A stretch of 64,000 bases of DNA from Maea johnstoni (GCA_963942565.1 OZ012697.1:28437312-28501311), one strand, 5' to 3'. Shown: positions 32,499-46,773, counted from the first letter of the stretch. The notes: generated by a model from the letters alone, not told the origin. Numbers and translations: made by a program.

Positions 32499-35400
32499 TT
32501 CTTGTAGGGTGGGTTTTGGTCTTCATTTTTTCAGGTGGATGACCGCTGGTCATCCTTGAGCAATACTCGTATTAACCCTTTTTGTGTTGAGAGTGTCACC
32601 TTAAAAGATGGCCAAAGGGTGGGGTGGGGAAAACAAAAAGCCTGCTAGATTTCTTGTTTCTGATGATAATGGATCATGTGACCACTTAAAAAGTAACGAT
32701 TCAGGTGCTCTTTTTGACGTGAGGTCAATATGGCAATTTAAGGCCAGAATGAGGTCACTAGAGGTCAAAACGATGCAACAATTTCACTTCTTTGAAATTC
32801 TGCCATATTGTTTTGCCCCCCTTCCAAGGCTATGGACAGGTATGAATCTTACATTATACACTTCAATTTATACATGTTAACATCCTAATAATATGTTATA
32901 CCAGCCATGTTCAATTATGTTGAAATCTGACTAAACTATATCAGACGACAGACAATTCAAGTCATATAAAATTATATTAAAAGGTTTGTACTCCTCCAAA
33001 TATCACAACGCTTCTTAGATTTGTTGGATTTGAAGATAAATGATCATATGACCATTCAAGTTGTTATGTAGGAGCTCTTTCTGATGGTATGTCAATGCAA
33101 TTTGGTCTATTATAGGGTCTCTAGAGGCCAAAAGGTCACGAAGTTTTGACTTCTTTGAAATCTTTCAAAATTGCTTTTAGTGTCCATACCAAGGACATGA
33201 ACAGATACTTCTGATACATTTTACCTCTCAATTTGTACCAATAAACAACATGCTAATAGTGTTTACCATCAATATTCACATATCCTAAATACTGATCGAA
33301 CAATAACAAACGAAAGACAAGTGATGTGAAAAATATAATACAACATAATTTTTTTCCTCTTAAAATTTTAATGGTTCCTAGGTCTCTTGTTAGTGCAGAT
33401 AATGGATCAGGAAACCAATTGAAATGTTGGTAATTAGGAGCTCTATTTAAGGGTAGGTGAACTTTTATGTCCATTATCCAGTCACTAAAGGTCATAAGGT
33501 CACAGTATTTTTTACTTCTTTGAAATCTTGTAATATTGCCTTTACTCCCCCTGCCAAGGCTATGGACAGGCACTAATAATATATTTTATCCATTAATTTG
33601 TTCAGATAGACAACTTGCTATTATTCTATTCTATCCATGCTTACAGAATGTTGGATGCTGAACAAGCGCATTACAAAGAAAAGACATGGTGTGAGAAAAT
33701 GTGTTACAATGGAGTACTATTGTCCCTAAAATGATAACACTTGCTAGAGTTGCTGTCCTTGAAGATACTGAATTATTTGTCCACTCAAAGTGTTGGTATT
33801 TAGAGCTAAGGATAGGCTAATTATGCAAATCTAGTCATTAGTGAAGTCATTAGAGGTCAAAGATTCACTACTATTTCTTACTTTTTGCAGGCACTTAAGG
33901 TATAGTTCAACCCTCAATTTGTACAAATAGACCCCATGCTATGATTTACAGCACACATGTTCCATAAAATGAAATGTTGTCATTACCTAAAAATAGATCA
34001 CATAGGCTGATCAGATTTGTCAGCCTAGGGCAACCATTGCACCACCAGACATTGCATTGGGAAAGTGAAGTGACTGAAATATAAGCGGGGACAGATTTTA
34101 TCTCAATTACAGCAGTCAAGGTTCATGCAAATAAGGTGATACACATTAGGTGCAATCATATGCTTCAATGCAATGCCTCAATGACTTATGTTGGGCATGA
34201 TCGCTGGCTATGTGTTTGGCTAATGTGTTTAGCACAAAGCATTAAAGGAGTACTCTCACTGTGCATGTAATAGATGTCATTCATTGTTACTGTTAGTGTT
34301 GCAATTTCCCAAAACCTTAACACAAAGAAAATCAACCTCCACATGACTATAAGGCTGCAAGCAATACATGAAAAGTACAGACATTAAATAACTATTTGAG
34401 TATGTTTAGGAATTTCTCCTGGTGTTTTAAAAAATAGGAAAGAATCTGAGACTAAGAGACATCTCAAATGAACTTTGTTATGTTTACAAATGGAGGTGAA
34501 ATATCATCTACTGCAGGACCACTTTTGTAGTGCTCAGTGTAACAGCCAACGCTTTTGTGTCATCACAAAAATATTTTCAATCCTCATTGTAGACAATTTA
34601 AAAGATATATGTAAATACATTACCCTAGGCAAGTGGCTAATTTAACTCATTTCCTACGGTACACCAGACTAAACTAAAGTTGAAACAGGCCTTTGGCAGG
34701 GGAAAAAGATAAATGGGCATAATTGAAAGATAATTTATTGATATACCCATGCAGTGTAGCAAAAACTAGACCAGACCAAAAACCGAAGAATTCAATTATT
34801 CTGAAAACTGGACAAGCCAGTTGATCTCTATTTGTATCCTAACTTTATACATATCATCTCTTAAATGCCATAGGTGGCTTTTCCACGGTTACTGGTAAAG
34901 CGATGTTTCATTGAATCATTTTGGCTCATTGATTTCTAACTTATGTCGGACTAAAAGATGTATTTTGATAACCGAAAAAGGAAGATACAAGTATCATAGC
35001 CTTGTATGCAAATGAAATTCACTTTTAATAATATCAAGCTTCGTTAGTGGAGTCATATTTACATTAGGGTGTAACAACTCAAATATATTTGAACCTGGGA
35101 AATTTAGAATAATATGAGACTCCCTAAATACATTGTGGGAAAGTCTCATTTGAGACCGTACCTGGCCAAGTAAGAGGTGTTAAAAATCTATATTTAAGAT
35201 TGTGCAGAAAAAAAATGCATACAATGTTAGTCCATTTGTAAGTCAATGTTGTCTATTTGTACAAAATGAGGGGTTGAATTGTATTATAAGTTCCTGTTTA
35301 TAACCTTTGCACAGGGACTATATGCAATATTTCAAGATTTCAAAGAAGTCAAGAATTGGTGACCTTTTGACCACTAGTGATCTTATAATGGGCCCAATTT

Positions 35401-35989
35401 GCATAATTCTATTAGTTTGACTTACCATCAAAACACCTCCTAAATACCAACATTTTGATTTGTCATATGATCCATTATAGTACAAATCAACACACCTACG
35501 AAGCGTTACGATTTTTGGAGGAGTAAAACCCTATTTTAAACATACATTTTACATCACCTGTCTTTCGTTTGTTATAGTTTAGTCAGCTGTAATGATATTT
35601 GAACATATATGGTATAAATATTAACAGCATCTTCATTTGTATGAATAGAAATGTAAAATGTATCATTTGTGCCTGCCATGGCCGGGACAGTGGCTGAAAA
35701 AATTCTAGCAAAATTTCAAAGGAATGAAAAAAAAGGTGACCTTTTAACCTTAAGTGACCTCATTCTGGCCTTAATTTGTATAATTGACCTATCCCTAGAT
35801 ATAACCATTATATCACAACAATGTGAGTGGTCACATGATCCATTAAGAAATCTAGCTGTTTTTTTGTTTTCCCCATCCCAAATCTTTGGCCATTTTTTAA
35901 GGTGACACTCTCAACACAAGTGGGTTTTTAAGGTGACAGGCGGTCATCCAGCTGTAAAGGGAAGAGCAATACCTAGCCTACAAGAGTCA
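32499..35989. repeat. Fold-back array of about 363-bp subrepeats, copy A
   Basis: Four head-to-tail units of about 363 bp are marked by GTCACTAGAGGTCAAAA-like blocks at 32755, 33118, 33481 and 33846. Two units in reverse orientation have GACCTTTTGACC-like blocks at about 35361 and 35738. The outer ends are long inverted repeats: GTGTTGAGAGTGTCACCTTA near 32586 pairs with TAAGGTGACACTCTCAACAC near 35900, and flanking GATGACCGC blocks extend the pairing. A spacer of about 1.3 kb lies between the arms. This resembles foldback (FB)-type elements, or a satellite turned into a palindrome. It ends about 0.8 kb upstream of the GPCR start. Confidence 0.8.
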
Positions 35990-36796
35990 GCAAAGTCTGG
36001 GTATGGCTGCCGGACTAATGGGACTTGTTTATTGAGAACCAGTAATGTCTTGCAGGTGCTTTAACTGCTACAACACTTTTAGTTCAGGCTTGTCAATTCT
36101 GTATTTCCATCTTTAAGACATATTTACTATAAAAACTGAAGCTGCCATGATTCACAGTGAAGTTATATTGTCCTATGAAGGACATTATTCATCAAAGGTT
36201 TCTTTTCCATTATTTTACACAGTTTAAGGTCGTTATCTCATAAAGATATTTAGGCAATTTGTGGTCAAAGTGTGTAGTGATGTTGTTCCCTTTTTCTCTG
36301 ATTCGTTCATTCATCTATTCATTCATCTATTCTCCAAATTAGAAATTAAATGGCCCAAAACAAAGCCAAAAATATAGTATCATGATTGATGTTATAAATT
36401 TGTCTTTTATAATTTGCAGGTGCCAATTGACCAGATAAGAAATCAGTAAGCGACTTATACTGGCCTCGTATACTATAGCCTTTAAAACATATGTAGCTAT
36501 TCAGCGCAGTAAAGTACCCTTCAGCGAAATAAAATGGTGAAATGGTATAACAAGGGATGAATTTTACAGCAAAGCTAGAATACGACTAAACCACTGCCTA
36601 AGGAGAGGTATATGTGGACTATTTTCTGTGATAGGGAGGACCATTCCAATCATACGTACCTTAAAACGCTAGTAGCTGAATTTAATAAAAAAAAAACTCA
36701 TTGAATCCAGGAAATATGTGCACTAATTCTACGTCGATTCTATGTTGGATAATGTATAAAGGATGGATAAAGGGTCAAGAGAGACAAGAAAACACA

Positions 36797-37975
36797 ATGC
36801 AAATAAATGGAACAAGTCAAGAATGTACTAAAGGACAGGCACATCGAAGTATGAATCCTTCCGGGCTTGGACTGGACCTAGCATTCAGCATTGTCAGCAT
36901 TTGTTTAATCATTGAAAGCCTTTCGATTCTTATCAGGATAATACCACACAAACGCCTGCATACTGGTACAAATCTAATAATAGTAAGTCATGCACTTGCA
37001 GCATTGTGTGCTTCAACTTCTAGTTTAGTAAGGTTAGTAATGGACTTGGGCAAAGTAAGTAGCACTACACTTGCTTGCAAATTATCGAATGGATTAACAT
37101 TTTATGGTGCGTTACTTCAGTTAGCAAATACATTCCTTCTGGCTTTGGAACGACTCTATGCTATGAAATATCCTTTGGATCACCAAAGACACCTTAGCAA
37201 AAGAAATGTTTTGATCATCATTTTCCTACAGTGGTTACCAATTACATTAATAACATTAATAGTATCTGTTGTATTTTTTTATTCTGTTGATAATGTCACT
37301 GTGAACAATTGTCCCATCCAGTTGGTCCGCAATACGTGGTTTAGTACTTTTTTTTCTATCATTCTCACCTGCCTTGTTTTCTCCTTTCTCTATACAACTT
37401 TCTACACTATGATCCTTTTAAAAAGAAACCTCCGCATTCTAACGCAATGTGTTCCTCAAGGAATTGACTCCTCCGGTAGAGATCACAATGGAACCGAGTG
37501 TATTGAACCTAAATTACAACATGACAATGCCGGAGAATCAAACTTACGTAATAACGTTCGTCTGACAGCAGTCTGCATTATACCTGCCATTGCCTATGTT
37601 CTCTCCTACTTGCCTCTATTGGTATTAAGGGTGATGTGCGCCATGGAGTTTACCATATGCTGGTCACCACAAGGGGCTTGGTTTTTATTTCCAGTGCTCT
37701 TACTCAACACCATTAATGTCACTGTTCACTGTTACCGCTTAAAGATATTCCAGTCACTAATGTCCACATTTAGAAGTCAAACCCTATGTGCACACAGAGT
37801 GCATACTCAGTCCGAACCTGATAGCCGCATAGCTACTGTAGGTGAAAGTGCATTTCATCTACAAAATGACCAAACGCTGAGAGAGGATATATTCATAGTC
37901 ATGAGGGAATTTAGCAATTCAAATAATCATGTCAGATGTTCGCCACCCTTGCCCTCAACGAGCACACCCATTTAA
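36797..37975 (+). CDS. Rhodopsin-like (class A) GPCR, divergent, copy A
   Basis: One intronless 392-aa frame with seven hydrophobic segments encodes a plasma-membrane receptor of unknown ligand. The N-terminus has a glycosylation site NGT (residues 4-6). TM1 is about 24-49, TM2 59-82, and TM3 about 95-118 ending in ERL (118-120) in place of DRY and followed by AMKYPL. TM4 has Trp146 and Pro148. Cys94 and Cys172 are placed for the TM3-ECL2 disulfide, and ECL2 has a second sequon NVT (166-168). TM7 runs LNTINVTVHCYRLKIF, a degenerate NPxxY. The conserved Asp of TM2 is replaced (SHALAALC) and TM6 lacks CWxP. The Met at 36797 is chosen because copy B starts at the same residue. A frame-extending Met at 36701 lies in a copy-A-specific stretch. 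The paralogue at 54313 differs at about 30 residues. Confidence 0.88.
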   Translation: MQINGTSQECTKGQAHRSMNPSGLGLDLAFSIVSICLIIESLSILIRIIPHKRLHTGTNLIIVSHALAALCASTSSLVRLVMDLGKVSSTTLACKLSNGLTFYGALLQLANTFLLALERLYAMKYPLDHQRHLSKRNVLIIIFLQWLPITLITLIVSVVFFYSVDNVTVNNCPIQLVRNTWFSTFFSIILTCLVFSFLYTTFYTMILLKRNLRILTQCVPQGIDSSGRDHNGTECIEPKLQHDNAGESNLRNNVRLTAVCIIPAIAYVLSYLPLLVLRVMCAMEFTICWSPQGAWFLFPVLLLNTINVTVHCYRLKIFQSLMSTFRSQTLCAHRVHTQSEPDSRIATVGESAFHLQNDQTLREDIFIVMREFSNSNNHVRCSPPLPSTSTPI

Positions 37976-38198
37976 GACAGGGTCAGCATGCAGTGAACGA
38001 AGGAAATGAACTGTGGTATACAAAGATCTGTTTTTCATGGTAAAAAACGTGCCTGATACTCAAAAATGGTTTATGCTATATTCCTTCTGTCAAGAACCAG
38101 GACACGAGTTTTTATGTTAGACCAAAATTTGTGTCAATTTTTGGCAAAAAATAGACATTGAAGCATACGCGAATGAACACTTTCAACGAATATAAGAA

Positions 38199-39660
38199 GA
38201 TATTTTTGTTTTTGTTTGTTTGTTTGTTTGAGATCCGCAACCGCATTTTTCCCGCGGGGTCACCCCCGGACCTTGTCTCATTTTCTGTTCCCTCTCCCCC
38301 CGTACTTTTGTCATGCATCCTGCATCAGGTCCCTACCCTCCCCTGTCCTCCTGTCCTGTACATATAACCTATCGAGTCTCTGGTCTGTCCCTTCCTTGTT
38401 TTCCTGTCCTACACATATATTCAAACCCCACAGGAAGGAACCCCTCAACACACATTAAACCCCACCTACAAACTGTGTTAATTCATTATTTCAATAAACA
38501 AACAATTAAAACAGCAGTGTACCACTACCTCGTCTCCCCTCCAGTATCCTCCGTGCCTACCTGTTCCAGCGCCCCTCACTTACCTCTCTTCTTCATTTTC
38601 TTCCCCTACCCTCTTTCCTTCCAGTTTCTCCCTCTGTCCTTTTCCCTCTTATCATCCTCTTTTCCATCCTCTTTCCTTCTATCATCCTCTCCTCTCTTTC
38701 CCCGCCACTTTTATCTCCATCTTCTGCCTCTTTCCCCTCTTTTTCTCCTTCTTCATCCTCCTCTGTTGCTTCTTTCTTTCTCTCCTCCCTACCCTTGCTC
38801 CACATCATTCTCCCCCTTCTCTACTTCTACTTTCCCCTTTTCCGCCTCTTTCCTTCTATCATCCTCTCCTCTCTCTCCCCCCTACTTCCCTGTCACTTTT
38901 ACCTCCATCTTCTGCCTCTTTCCCCTCTTTTTCCCCTTCTTCATCCTCCTCTGTTGCTTCTCTCTTTCTTTCTCTCCTCCCTCCCCTTTGCTCCTTATCA
39001 TTCTCCCCCATCTCTACTTCTACTCTCCCCTTTTTCCCTGGAAATTCTTCAGCTCTATCTGCTTCCTGTACGTCTTTCACCCTTCTTTTCCCCCTTTTCT
39101 ACTCTCTCTCTTCCAACCTTTGTACTCTTTTTTCCCTCTCTCCCATTTTCTCTCCATCTCTCTTCTCCATTCTCATATCTCCTGTTCTCTCTCCCCTTCT
39201 TTCTCCCCTCCTTGCTTATTTGCCCCATCCATTGCCTTTTTCTTCCCCTCCCTAGCTTCTTGCTCCCACCTCTCTCCTTCGACACAAGCCCTACACGTAA
39301 ATTTTTCTTTTTCATTTTTCTCCGTCAAGGTCCCCTACTCATTTATCTCACACAAACAATCAAAATTCCAACAAACAATCAACTTTTCCCACAACTCCCT
39401 ACCAAATTTCGTTTCCCGCCAAAACGCTACCCACGCTACTCCTCTTCGCACACAACCCCGTTTTAAACGCCCCAAATATCCCCCTCCCGCTCCTACAACT
39501 GACACCACACAAATCACAAACTATTCACAAAACGGACAATATACAGGACACACAGCAAACCCATCTATAATCTCAGTAATTATCCAAAATTCGTCGTCGC
39601 CATCGTCTGCTCTTCATTCCAAGATGGCTGCTTCAGTGTGTTGGTGGCCTGGACTGCTCA
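38199..39660 (-). repeat. 1.46-kb pyrimidine-rich insert present only in copy A
   Basis: Copy B reads straight through this point (AAGATATTGAGACGACTC), so this is an insertion in A or a loss in B. The plus strand is almost entirely C and T from 38540 to 39290, with two near-identical blocks of about 150 bp (38700-38850 and 38893-39040). The left edge is TTTTTGTTTTTGTTTGTTTG, which on the minus strand would be a (CAAA)n tail, so a retroposed minus-strand element is possible. The long open frames in it are composition artefacts. Confidence 0.6.
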
Positions 39661-40132
39661 CAGCGACTCTTTTAAGAGCTGTGAAGAATGTTTTAGGAAT
39701 AATCAGGTACAACAACTTACAAAGCACGACTCTAAAGATTGTACTAAGACCATAAGAATGCTGTTGTAAGAATATACAAAGAATTTACAAAAGTATACTA
39801 AAGTTGTATGACTATACTAGGAATAAAATATAACATACAAAATTCAATGAACTTCAACTGTTTTATTCAATTCATTTGATATAAAGTCACATGGTACATT
39901 GACCTACTTTCTACTTTCGTCATTTGCAAAATACTCTTCTGCTATTGCACATTCAACCTATATAATGGTGATGTGGAATATCTCATGGCTCTGAAGAGCA
40001 ACATTAACTCCTACTTGCTGCACTTCTAATCCTAGAAGAACCTGAAACCTTAGGATATACCCAGAGGTCAACTTTGTACAGCCAGAAAGTCTTGGGTAAA
40101 ACCATGCTTTTGAGGCATCCCTTATTGGGATA

Positions 40133-40338
40133 CTGTATAACTGATTAATTTGGCGTGTATTTAAGTTGGCGTTTTTTTTCCAAAAAGTATTTTCCCTGTA
40201 TTTATATTGGCGTCGGGAGCAGTTAGAACAACGCCATCTTTATGTATACATATTTTTATGCGATCTTTAATTTGGTGTGATGGGCATTCGCCAAAAAACG
40301 CCAAATTAAAAACCACGCCAAATTAACCAGTTATACAG
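40133..40338. mobile_element. TA-target MITE, 206 bp, absent from copy B
   Basis: Termini CTGTATAACTGATTAATTTG and, inverted, CTGTATAACTGGTTAATTTG are flanked by TA (40131-40132 and 40339-40340). The interior repeats TTGGCGT/ACGCCAA blocks. Copy B at about 56208 reads AATTGGAACAATACG without it. The CTGTATAA terminus is shared with the MITE at 19083. Confidence 0.88.
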
Positions 40339-40384
40339 TACTAGTAATACGAAGATCTGGTATATAAATTACATAGAGAAGATA

Positions 40385-40760
40385 GTAAAAGCTACCAGAA
40401 CCTCCTTTGTATGTCACCTGAGTTCTAAATTGAACTAGTTAGGAGGGTGGGTCCTCTCGTCACTAAGAATGACAGCTTTGGTAAAGCCCTGGACGCTGGA
40501 CATAAAATAGCCTGTACACTAAGATATATGGCCACTGAAAATGACAATTCATCTCTTCAATATGGTTTATGAGTAGCAAAGAATACAATGAATAAAGTTG
40601 TTCCTGAAATGGCCGAGGGCCATCATTACAGTGTACCTGAATGACGTTATGAGACTTCCTGATAGTCAGGAAAAGAGGAGAGATGTAGCAAATGAATTTT
40701 CAAAAAAATGGAACTTCCATAACACACTGGTAGTCAATGATGGAAATGTGGCATGCCAAA
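40385..40760 (+). pseudogene. PIF/Harbinger transposase remnant, copy A
   Basis: Plus-strand pieces in shifting frames match the N-terminal half of Harbinger DDE transposases: [18 protein letters not shown], then [16 protein letters not shown], then VVNDGNVAC in place of the usual GALDGKHVA. Several in-frame stops and frame changes interrupt it and the catalytic C-terminal half is absent. It is a decayed DNA-transposon fragment carried in the duplicated segment; the paralogous fragment is at 56208. Confidence 0.8.
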
Positions 40761-40880
40761 ATGATATCAATTCAAAATATTGTGCAACATTCAAAATATC
40801 GTTCAACTTGGTTAAATATATCAAGCAATTTTCAAGATATGGTACAACTTTTAGAAATATATCATGCAACTCAGATGCAA

Positions 40881-41139
<259 letters not shown>

Positions 41140-41221
41140 TGAAAAATAATTATGGCACTAAATGGCCTTTGTGTTCCGCCATGCCTTTAAGCCCCCATTC
41201 TTTTATTGGCAGTCTTGGAAA

Positions 41222-43200
<1,979 letters not shown>

Positions 43201-43509
43201 GGCTGCCTTCCACATGTGCACATGTCCACATGTGGCAACCTACGTATAGCGCAGTCATGTGATATCCGGCAATATGAAAATGGGTGCAAAATGAGTGTGT
43301 AGTATATTCTCTTTCAGTCGTAGTTCATTCTGTAGAATGTACAACGACTTTATGAAGAATTCTTTACTCAAGAATATCGAGGAATCAACAAGAATCAACA
43401 ATAATGTAACACTAACGAGTTAGGAAGCTGTAACAACTGTTCTAGGAACAAAAATAAATCATTGATGTGTGATGCACGAACATCCAAGAAAGTATTGAAC
43501 AGCTTTGAA

Positions 43510-43948
43510 TTGTGAATGCTGTTTACTGATAGGTGGTTTACTTTAATTGCTGTTCAAATGGGCAAGATATTGGACAAGATTTACTTCCATTGGGGTACCT
43601 ATGTGCTGGCTACTTAGAAGTGATTTACTGTTGTTGCTGTACATTTGTGATGCATACTGAAAGGTGCTAATACTTTGATTGCTTTACGAAGATGCCAGAT
43701 ATTTAGAAGCGGTTTATTTTAATTGCTGCACACATTTAATGGAGTGGTTTACTTTGATTGCTGTACAAATGTGCTGGATACCCAGGAGTGGTGTATCTTG
43801 ATTGCTTAACAACTATACTCGATACTTATATATGGTTTGCTTTGATTGCTATTCAATGTACTTTGATTGCTGTACAAATGGGCCAGATACTTAGAAGCAA
43901 TTTACTTTTATTGCTGTAAGCATGTGATGGATATTGAAAGTCAGTTTA
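43510..43948. repeat. Degenerate minisatellite, about 55-60-bp unit
   Basis: Units of the form GGTTTACTTTGATTGCTGTA plus CAAATGTGCCAGATACTTAG recur about seven times with indels. The array continues at 47181-47310 on the other side of the element 43949-47180, which therefore inserted into it. Confidence 0.75.
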
Positions 43949-45340
43949 GGGGCATTCCACAGTAAGCCTTCCGTCTATCACGGGATAAATTTGACAACTC
44001 AAAAGCAATTTACTCTTTAAATACTTTATTGCATGAGACAGTTTTGCTACATAATACTAGCTGGCATTACGGTGTATCTTTTATACTGTTTGTTTAAAAA
44101 ATTCCTTCATAATTGAAGGAGATAATCAAGCAAATACATCCGTCTATCACGGGACACAAAATGGAAATGGGTTTTTCATAACATTTTTCTCTTGCAAAAT
44201 TCTCCTCAAATACATGCACTATGGCATTCATGCTTGATATAATCCATTACAAAAATACTTAGCTTCTACATGATATATTTTAGATAGTAAAATACTGTGT
44301 AGTTACAGAGGAAATTGAGCTTTTGTGAAACAAGGTCTGTCTATCACGGGACAGTCTATCACGGGACAAAAATTCCACAATAGTTTGAGGGTGTCTCACA
44401 AGAGTGTCAGCAGTCCTAACCTTGTGGAAACTTGTGTACAGTTAGATTATATGCATTTCTAAGTGATGATGCATTAACAATACAAGTTTGATTATGATGA
44501 ATAGTGTTTTTGAAGCATTTTATAGGGGTACAATGAAAAAATTCAAATTTTGAATAAATACTTTGAAAATAAAGCTATCACTACATGCACAATTCCATTG
44601 TACTTGTAAGCATTTGTTTTATAACTTAGAATAACTTTGAACAACTAGAAAATACTATTTCAGCAGAAAAACAGCTTTTTATGAAATTAGGTCTGTCTAT
44701 CACGGGACAATCTATCACTAGTGCCATAAAGTGACAGTTAACACTGTATAGAGGCTTAAATATTGTTAAAACCTATAAGCTAAATAAACTAGCCTATAAA
44801 CTACATACACATGTCTAAATGGGATATGCTCAAATATCTATTCTGTTCTGGACATCAAGAAATCTGATTCTAATCATGCAGTGACATGACACGTTTCCTA
44901 CATATTTTAACTCAATAATTTGGACTCATCAAAATTACCAAATTCCAACATACTCATAGAAATGCAGGTATTGTCATTAACAAAAAAGATCACTAGTTTT
45001 TGTTATAGTTTTGCTACTTAAGAACTAGTGAAATTCAAAGACCAAGATTGCTTCCTATTCAGCAGTACTACTCCATGCATATTACAACATGCTTGGTTAA
45101 CATGCTTGATTTCAATTGGGATTAGGCTAATCCAGGTAACTTAAGTGCTAGTTTCAGAGTCTGTCAAATCATTTTTGCACTAAGCATTAAAAATACTTCT
45201 CTATGCACATGTATTTCTTTTTAGTTTTGTATGCCTGTGTTGACTCAGTACAGGGTTAACACGCCTGATTTCAATTAGTGTTAGGCTTGTTGAAGTAACT
45301 AAATTGCTAGTTGAGCATGTCAAATCATTATTGCATTTAG

Positions 45341-46589
45341 TAGGGCTCTGATTGATAACGCCTGTATTGATGAATCGACAAAAAACCCTTATCGATTATC
45401 GATATCGAAGAAGGCAAAACATATCGATTCATATGCAAATTAGATAAATACTGTAAAGTTCGAAATATTGGCGTGGAACTATTATTGGCGACATTAGCGA
45501 GTGGGTTAGATTCGCTAATATTACGATCCGTTTATATTTGTTCCATTTTTCAAAGATTTTTCATTTTGCACAGGCCTCCAGCCGCGTTTCTGTGTTTGGA
45601 GGCCATGTGCACCAGCAATCTGCCATGTCGGCGATACCGTCTTCCGGTGGATTGTTACACGACTAGTATCTCTGCTACTAATCACATAATCACTCTGCAT
45701 GTTTTTTAAGTTCCGTTCTGTTTCATTGTACGATTTAAAAGATTATACCAAATATACAGGTTCCGTGCATTATTCGCCATTCAGTTATTTGTAATTGCGC
45801 AAACTACGATATTTATGACATTTCGGGTGTAATGCCTTAGTACTATTTGCGATAGCTCATGAGAAAATGCAGTGAAAAGTCCTGAATTGGCCAATCAGTC
45901 AGTCGCCCGTCCAGTACTCGTGCACTAAGAGAAAGGGGTCAGTGCTACTTCATTGTTGATTGTAAATATGACAACGTGCATCACACCTTTTGACCAATAT
46001 GATGCATTTAATGACGTCACTCATCAAAAATATTACGCGAAATAGAACCGGTGTAGAGTGCAGAGATACTATGCGTAGCGGAATCCATGGGTGGAGAGTG
46101 GTGCACCAGCGTGAATCAAGGCACGTCCCCCAAAATAACGCGCGACCCTTTGACCGTTTATCAAACTATGTCTAGTTTGAATATCTGTCGGCAGATGGCG
46201 CTTTTCGAGATGGTTCACACGCTAATATTACGATTCGCTAATATGGAAAAATGGATCAATTCGCTAAATTTAAGCACGCCAATATTTCGAACCTTACAGT
46301 AACCTTTTTCAGGAAAACACAGCTTGAACAACACATAAACTCCCCACTACAACTGTGTGCGTCCATTCCATTCATCCTTGAATTCACACAGATGAATGTG
46401 TATGTGTTAGGGCTATGATCAATAGGTCAAAAAATCACCCCACACGCGAACTACAACCTTTCTTCATAAGCACATTGCTGGTTTTCATTCATTTCGAATT
46501 GGATTCACTGAATCGCATCGAAGTAGCGTATCAGTAATAATTTTGTCGATTATCGAATCAATAAACATTTCTTATCAATGACAGCCCTA
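45341..46589. mobile_element. hAT-type MITE nested in the motif element, itself interrupted
   Basis: Termini TAGGGCTCTGATTGATAACG and, inverted, TAGGGCTGTCATTGATAAGA are flanked by a perfect 8-bp duplication GCATTTAG (45333-45340 and 46590-46597). The interior has ATCGATTATCGA palindromes. About 850 bp of it is another MITE, leaving a host element of roughly 400 bp. Confidence 0.88.
45451..46299. mobile_element. TA-target MITE, 849 bp, innermost of the nest
   Basis: Termini CTGTAAAGTTCGAAATATTG and, inverted, CTGTAAGGTTCGAAATATTG are flanked by TA (45449-45450 and 46300-46301). Both arms continue into GGCGTG and include further inverted GCTAATATTACGAT blocks. It shares the CTGTA start with the MITEs at 19083 and 40133. 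No transposase. Confidence 0.87.
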
Positions 46590-46736
46590 GCATTTAGCAT
46601 AAATATTACTTCAGTATGCACAAAGTTGAGTTTTATATTGATCACTCTTGAATAAGAAAAGTATTCTGAAGCTAATCGTGAAGAGAGGAATGTTCTATCA
46701 TGTTTTTCCTGCCTGGAAATGCCACCACAAGTTTGA

Positions 46737-46773
46737 TGTCCCGTGATAGACAATCAGTGTCTATCACGGGACA
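46737..46773. repeat. Perfect 15-bp inverted repeat (hairpin)
   Basis: TGTCCCGTGATAGAC and GTCTATCACGGGACA face each other across 7 bases. This is the only place where two copies of the 15-bp motif form a tight hairpin. Confidence 0.9.

Larger units (their letters stand above)
30555..40745 (+). repeat. Segmental duplication, copy A
   Basis: From ATTCTAAGACCGCTTGC (about 30565) to the end of the Harbinger remnant near 40745 this region aligns colinearly with 48133-56617. Both contain, in order, a piggyBac-like MITE, a fold-back array, a GPCR gene and a transposase remnant. Copy A carries extra insertions at 31418-31837, 38199-39660 and 40133-40338. About 30996-31300 differs in content and length between the copies. 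Confidence 0.9.

Noticed and set aside
38313-39755. 480-codon open frame
   Set aside because: Almost pure Ser/Pro/Leu/Phe translation of a pyrimidine-rich tract with an internal duplication. Several frames are open at once and no domain is seen.
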